NCBI RefSeq assembly: GCF_902459535.1
Contig: NZ_LR699556.1
Span: forward strand, 29,612-93,611
Direction: 5' to 3'
Source: Paraburkholderia dioscoreae
GTDB taxonomy: Bacteria; Pseudomonadota; Gammaproteobacteria; Burkholderiales; Burkholderiaceae
DNA length: 64,000 nucleotides
Part shown: positions 61,049-64,000 of the stretch, piece by piece
How the letters are laid out: each line of letters starts with the position of its first letter
Position numbering within the stretch: position 1 is the first letter of the stretch
Notes under the pieces: generated by a model
Database searches by the model: none
Seen by the model: only the letters and a program-made list of their open reading frames with translations
What the model was told of the DNA's origin: nothing
Made by a program: the position numbers and the translations under genes

Positions 61049-62590
61049 TCAGTGGTAGTAGGACGGCCCACGCACGTTGGCGTGCGCGAGCGGCAGTTCG
61101 GTTTGGGCGGCGGCCTCGTCGGCCTTGCTCTCCAGACCATTCTTCAGCGTCGAGGCGATGAACCGGTAGTTCGGCGCTTTCAGATCAATGGCGCGCTGGC
61201 AGGCGGCTTCCAGCCGCGCATGGCTGTAGTCCTTGCCCATGCGCAGTACGCCCAGACAGGCGCGGTAAGCCTGCTGTGGATGCTGGCGACCACCGAGCAG
61301 GTGTTCGATGACCGCGGCGGTGTGCGGACCGATGTCGATGGCCCAGTTGATCAGCCGTTGCGGATTCCACTCGGTGGTCGCGGCCCGATGGTTCGGCGGC
61401 ATGTGTGCGGCGATCGTGGTGTGATGGCCGCGGCGCTCGTTCTTCGCATGCGCGGCAATGCGTTGACCGCGCAGGAAGATCTCGACGGTCGTCTTCGTGT
61501 AGCGCACGTCGACCTGCTCGCGGGCATGGCAGTACGGAACGGAGTAAAAGTGTTCGCCTAACTCGACGTGGTAATCAATGCCCACGCGAGCAACCTTCCA
61601 CTGCGCGTACTGGTAAGGCCTTTCTGGCAGCGGGCGAAGTGCCGGACGATCAAGCTCCTCGAAGGCGCTGCGGCGGCAGCCAGGCAGTTTCTTGAACGGC
61701 CGGCTGTTCAGTTCGACGAGCAGCGCGGCGATCGCGCGATTGGCTTCGTCGAGGCTGAACAGCCGCTGGTTGCGCAGTCGTGCCAGAATCCAGCGCTGCG
61801 CCAGGAGCACCGACTGCTCGACCTTCGCCTTATCACGGGGCCGACGTTTGCGCGCCGGGATGATTGCCACGGAGTAATGCGCGGCCATCTCGCCATAGGT
61901 CCGGTTCAGAATCGGATCGTAGAAATCGGCCTTGTGCACGCCGGACCTCAGGTTGTCGGGCACCAGGATCTCGACACAACCGCCGATGAAGTTCAAGGCG
62001 CGCACATGCGAGCCGATCCAGTCCTCAAGCTGCTGGGTCCACGTGACTTCGGCGTATGTGTAGTTTGATGCGCCGAGCGTCGCGACGAATAGCTCTGCCT
62101 CACGGATCTCGCCGGTGTGCGGATCGACGATGCCCAACCTGTTGCCGGAGTAGTCAATGAACAGCTTCTCGCCAGGCGTGTGCGTCTGGCGAAGCGTGAC
62201 CGGCAAGACTGCCGCCCATCGCTCGTAATGCTTGCAGAACCAGCTATAGCCGTAGCCTTCGGGCTCCTGAGCCTTGTACTCGTTCCACAGCAGGTCGAGC
62301 GTTACGCCTTTCCTGCCGAGCTCGCGATGCACCATCGGCCAATTGGGCGCCGGCCTGGCCCTGCTCGACGACGGCGGCGGCGGGAACAGCAGCGCATCCA
62401 ACGCTGCCTCCTCCATCGTCATCGCCTTGTCGAAGTCGAGTTGCGCGCGCCGTGCGCGGTCCAGATAGTCCCAGACCGTCGCGCTCGATGCGCCGATCGT
62501 CGTTGCGATCTCGCGCTGGCTACGCTGGCACACGAAGCGCAGGCGCAGCACTTCCTTGATTTGACGCATGGATAACCTTTTATTCGACAT
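61049..62590 (-). CDS. istA: IS21 transposase IstA
   Basis: 513 residues from the ATG at 62590 (MSNKRLSMRQIKEVLRLRFV); a start at 62623 is possible. The N-terminal HTH is QREIATTIGASSATVWDYLD. The DDE catalytic core has EKLFIDYSGNRLGIVDPHTG (Asp), GGCVEILVPDNLRSGVHKAD (Asp) and KRRPRDKAKVEQSVLLAQRW (Glu). The C-terminal beta-barrel (GEHFYSVPYCHAREQVDVRY) follows. It is intact and probably functional with IstB. Family length is normal. Confidence 0.95.
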   Translation of the reverse strand: MSNKRLSMRQIKEVLRLRFVCQRSQREIATTIGASSATVWDYLDRARRAQLDFDKAMTMEEAALDALLFPPPPSSSRARPAPNWPMVHRELGRKGVTLDLLWNEYKAQEPEGYGYSWFCKHYERWAAVLPVTLRQTHTPGEKLFIDYSGNRLGIVDPHTGEIREAELFVATLGASNYTYAEVTWTQQLEDWIGSHVRALNFIGGCVEILVPDNLRSGVHKADFYDPILNRTYGEMAAHYSVAIIPARKRRPRDKAKVEQSVLLAQRWILARLRNQRLFSLDEANRAIAALLVELNSRPFKKLPGCRRSAFEELDRPALRPLPERPYQYAQWKVARVGIDYHVELGEHFYSVPYCHAREQVDVRYTKTTVEIFLRGQRIAAHAKNERRGHHTTIAAHMPPNHRAATTEWNPQRLINWAIDIGPHTAAVIEHLLGGRQHPQQAYRACLGVLRMGKDYSHARLEAACQRAIDLKAPNYRFIASTLKNGLESKADEAAAQTELPLAHANVRGPSYYH

Positions 62591-63069
62591 TCGCTCGCTC
62601 GACAAAATCGTCAAGCGTGCCATGGTTATCCCGCGTCGCTGTCCTTCCAGCTTACTGCTCGGTTACGCGTGGAAATCGCGCTCGGGCAGCCGTGGAATCC
62701 CTGCTCGGTTTGCCGTGGAATCGACGCTCGGCTTGCTGTGGAATCAGCGTTCGGTTTGGCGTGGAATACGCACTCACGGCCCAACCGCTGCCGATGGACG
62801 AGCGTCTGGGCGTCGAGCAACGCTTGCGGGAGCTGGACCGTCTTGGGGAGGATCTGCACGAGGTCGACAAGGCCCTGGCGCAAGCCAGTATCGGCGACGA
62901 GCGGTTGCGCAGGCTGCTGACCATCACCGGCGTCAATGCCACTGTGGCAATCGGCCTGCTGTCGGCAATCGGCGTCGTTGAACGGTAAGCGATCGTTTCT
63001 ACCCGTCTGGCGTGTCCGCTGTCGGAAGATCAAGCTTGCGTCCGCAATCACTCAACTTGCGGACGCAAC

Positions 63070-63558
63070 ATGACCCCAGACGAACTCGATTTTCTCCCTC
63101 TCAAAGTCACGCACATCGATGAAGGCGGTCGGCGCTGCTTCGATCCCGACGGCAAACGACGACTGATCGAGGCGTGCGGGAAGCCCGGGGCATCCGTGGC
63201 AGGCCTCGCACTCAAGGCTGGCGTGAACGCCAACCAGCTGCGCAAGTGGATCATGCTGGAGCGCAGGCGAGTCACGCAGATAGACTCGCAGAAGCCGACC
63301 CGCATGGGTTCGGCGGAATTCGTACCCGTAGTGGAGTTAGCCGAACCGGATGCTGTGACGGCAAGCGCAAATCTGCCTTCGTCGCCTGGCATGACGCCGG
63401 TCCTCAGACCGCGTGAAGTCGTGCGAGGTTCGCCGCTCCCACCCTCACCGTCGCGTCTGGTGGCGCGACTGCCCAACGGGGTGAGTCTCGAACTTGAGTG
63501 CAGTGGGCAGGATCCAGCATTGATCACGGCGATGATTGACGCGTTGAGGAGCCGGTGA
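63070..63558 (+). CDS. tnpA: IS66 accessory protein TnpA
   Basis: 162 residues. An HTH-type N-terminal half (DPDGKRRLIEACGKPGASVA; GLALKAGVNANQLRKWIMLE) precedes a variable middle and a C-terminal RLVARLPNGVSLELECSGQD. This is the usual layout of IS66 OrfA/TnpA, a DNA-binding helper required for transposition of IS66-type elements. It overlaps tnpB by 4 bp (GTGA). Confidence 0.9.
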   Translation: MTPDELDFLPLKVTHIDEGGRRCFDPDGKRRLIEACGKPGASVAGLALKAGVNANQLRKWIMLERRRVTQIDSQKPTRMGSAEFVPVVELAEPDAVTASANLPSSPGMTPVLRPREVVRGSPLPPSPSRLVARLPNGVSLELECSGQDPALITAMIDALRSR

Positions 63559-63911
63559 TGCTGCGCTTCGCCAACGACCTGCGTGTCTACCTGTATCGCG
63601 AACCGGTTGATTTCCGGTGCGGCATCAACACCCTTGCTGTTCTGGTCGAGGAATCGATGCGGCTGGATCCGCTTGCCGGCGCCGTCTACGCGTTCCGCAA
63701 TCGTAAGTGCGACAGGATCAAGCTCCTGCTGTACGAGCGCACTGGCTTCTGGCTGTTGCTGCGCCGGCTCGAGGAAGACCGTTTCGTGTGGCCGCGACGC
63801 GATGAGGACGTAATCGAGCTGACAACGCAGCAGTTGCACTGGCTGCTGGACGGCATCGATATCGACGCCCTTCGCCGTCATCCTGCCCGACATTACGAGC
63901 ACGCCGGCTAG
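63555..63911 (+). CDS. tnpB: IS66 Orf2 protein TnpB
   Basis: 118 residues from GTG 63555 (ATG 63558 is the next codon). LRVYLYREPVDFRCGINTLA, VYAFRNRKCDRIKLLLYERT and GFWLLLRRLEEDRFVWPRRD are the hallmark blocks of IS66 Orf2. It is unrelated to the RNA-guided TnpB of IS200/IS605 despite the name. The remaining 89 bp of the window hold the spacer before tnpC. Confidence 0.95.
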   Translation: MMLRFANDLRVYLYREPVDFRCGINTLAVLVEESMRLDPLAGAVYAFRNRKCDRIKLLLYERTGFWLLLRRLEEDRFVWPRRDEDVIELTTQQLHWLLDGIDIDALRRHPARHYEHAG

Positions 63912-64000
63912 TCTGCACGTACCCCGTCAGCCAGGCGATGGGCACTGGTTACAAATTGACGTAAACCTGTAGCGTGCCGCACTGCGCTATCCTGGAGCGC

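Larger units (their letters stand above)
60152..62772 (-). mobile_element. Complete IS21-family insertion sequence
   Basis: The left end TGCCTATTCCACGC (60152) and the right end GCGTGGAATACGCA (to 62772) are inverted relatives with 5'-TG...CA-3' tips. Each end holds several copies of a motif like GTGGAATCgacGCTCGG, as expected for IstA binding sites. The element is flanked by 7-bp direct repeats CTCACGG (60145-60151 and 62773-62779). It carries istA and istB on the minus strand and looks intact. Confidence 0.93.
59650..62984 (+). pseudogene. IS110-family transposase split by IS21 and truncated by IS66
   Basis: ATG 59650 (site GGGAGAAC) begins MRIVGLDVSRSVAEIAYLED with the RuvC-like Asp. It continues VVLEATGNTAAIVNVLRPRV (Glu) and ARVKTDRIDAAVLAQLYASH (two Asp) to GRKGRVWLT at 60151, where the IS21 element is inserted. 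After the IS21 element (from 62773) the frame continues AQPLPMDERLGVEQRLRELD and RLLTITGVNATVAIGLLSAI, and ends at 62984 against the IS66 end. The C-terminal Ser motif is lost. CTCACGG on both sides of IS21 is the target duplication. Confidence 0.9.
62985..64000 (+). mobile_element. IS66-family element, left part (continues beyond window)
   Basis: It begins with GTAAGCGATCGTTTC, the typical IS66 tip, directly abutting the broken IS110 gene. Two accessory genes, tnpA and tnpB, are present. The third gene, tnpC (the DDE transposase), would start just beyond position 64000. Confidence 0.85.

Noticed and set aside
63555..63911. RNA-guided TnpB
   Set aside because: The protein is the IS66 Orf2, which only shares the name with IS200/IS605 TnpB.
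1..64000. tRNA or rRNA genes
   Set aside because: No cloverleaf with a matching T-loop (GGTTCGAATCC-like) in context and no rRNA-like conserved segments were found by eye.

Overview
The window looks like part of a secondary replicon (megaplasmid or chromid) of a beta-proteobacterium of the Burkholderiaceae, probably Paraburkholderia or Caballeronia. This is inferred from the high GC coding style, an iteron-type Rep_3 initiator beside parA-parB, a Burkholderia-style flagellin cluster, and IS21, IS66, IS110 and IS256 family elements. Species and replicon name cannot be told from the window.

Layout. 1-15.5 kb: a capsule or exopolysaccharide locus. On the minus strand it has a partial KpsE/BexC-type export protein, a 1783-residue multi-domain glycosyltransferase, a TPR protein, a GT4 enzyme and a Wza/KpsD-type export lipoprotein. 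On the plus strand it has a second GT4 enzyme, a KpsC-like protein, a broken manC and a secreted beta-helix (pectate-lyase-like) protein. 15.5-21.2 kb: replication and partition region, with rep, five 21-bp iterons, a DnaA box, an AT-rich stretch, a ten-unit array of about 80 bp carrying the same iteron core, three copies of a 15-bp palindrome (candidate parS), and parAB. 21.2-28.1 kb: recombination zone with ParDE toxin-antitoxin, two tyrosine recombinases, a recombinase remnant, and one intact and one decayed copy of a small unknown gene.

28.8-42.4 kb: a tightly coupled operon of wecB, bcsB-like, nfrB, a lipoprotein gene, nfrA and four alginate-type acetylation genes (algF, algI, algJ and algX-like). 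It resembles the NfrA/NfrB/WecB N4-glycan-receptor polysaccharide pathway of E. coli, extended by a BcsB-like periplasmic protein and an O-acetylation module. NfrB ends in tandem MshEN-type c-di-GMP motifs, so output is probably controlled by c-di-GMP.

42.4-49.6 kb: the most striking part. A full-length IscB-family protein keeps the PLMP, arginine-rich and C-terminal regions but has lost the key residues of its HNH domain and of two RuvC motifs. It sits behind a structured candidate omega RNA and directly upstream of fliC (with a near-consensus sigma-28 promoter), fliD and fliT. A sigma-28-like sequence lies at the 5' side of the candidate omega RNA. This recalls TldR proteins, the nuclease-dead TnpB relatives that sit beside flagellin genes and repress host flagellin by RNA guidance, and suggests an IscB-based equivalent.

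49.6-64 kb: accessory region. It holds an IS110/IS1111-type element, a five-gene operon of small unknown proteins, a HipA-HipB pair, an antitoxin-ParE pair, palindromic sites next to a third integrase, and a nest of insertion sequences. In the nest an IS256 scrap lies next to an IS110 element that is split by a complete IS21 element with a 7-bp target duplication and cut off by an IS66 element running out of the window.
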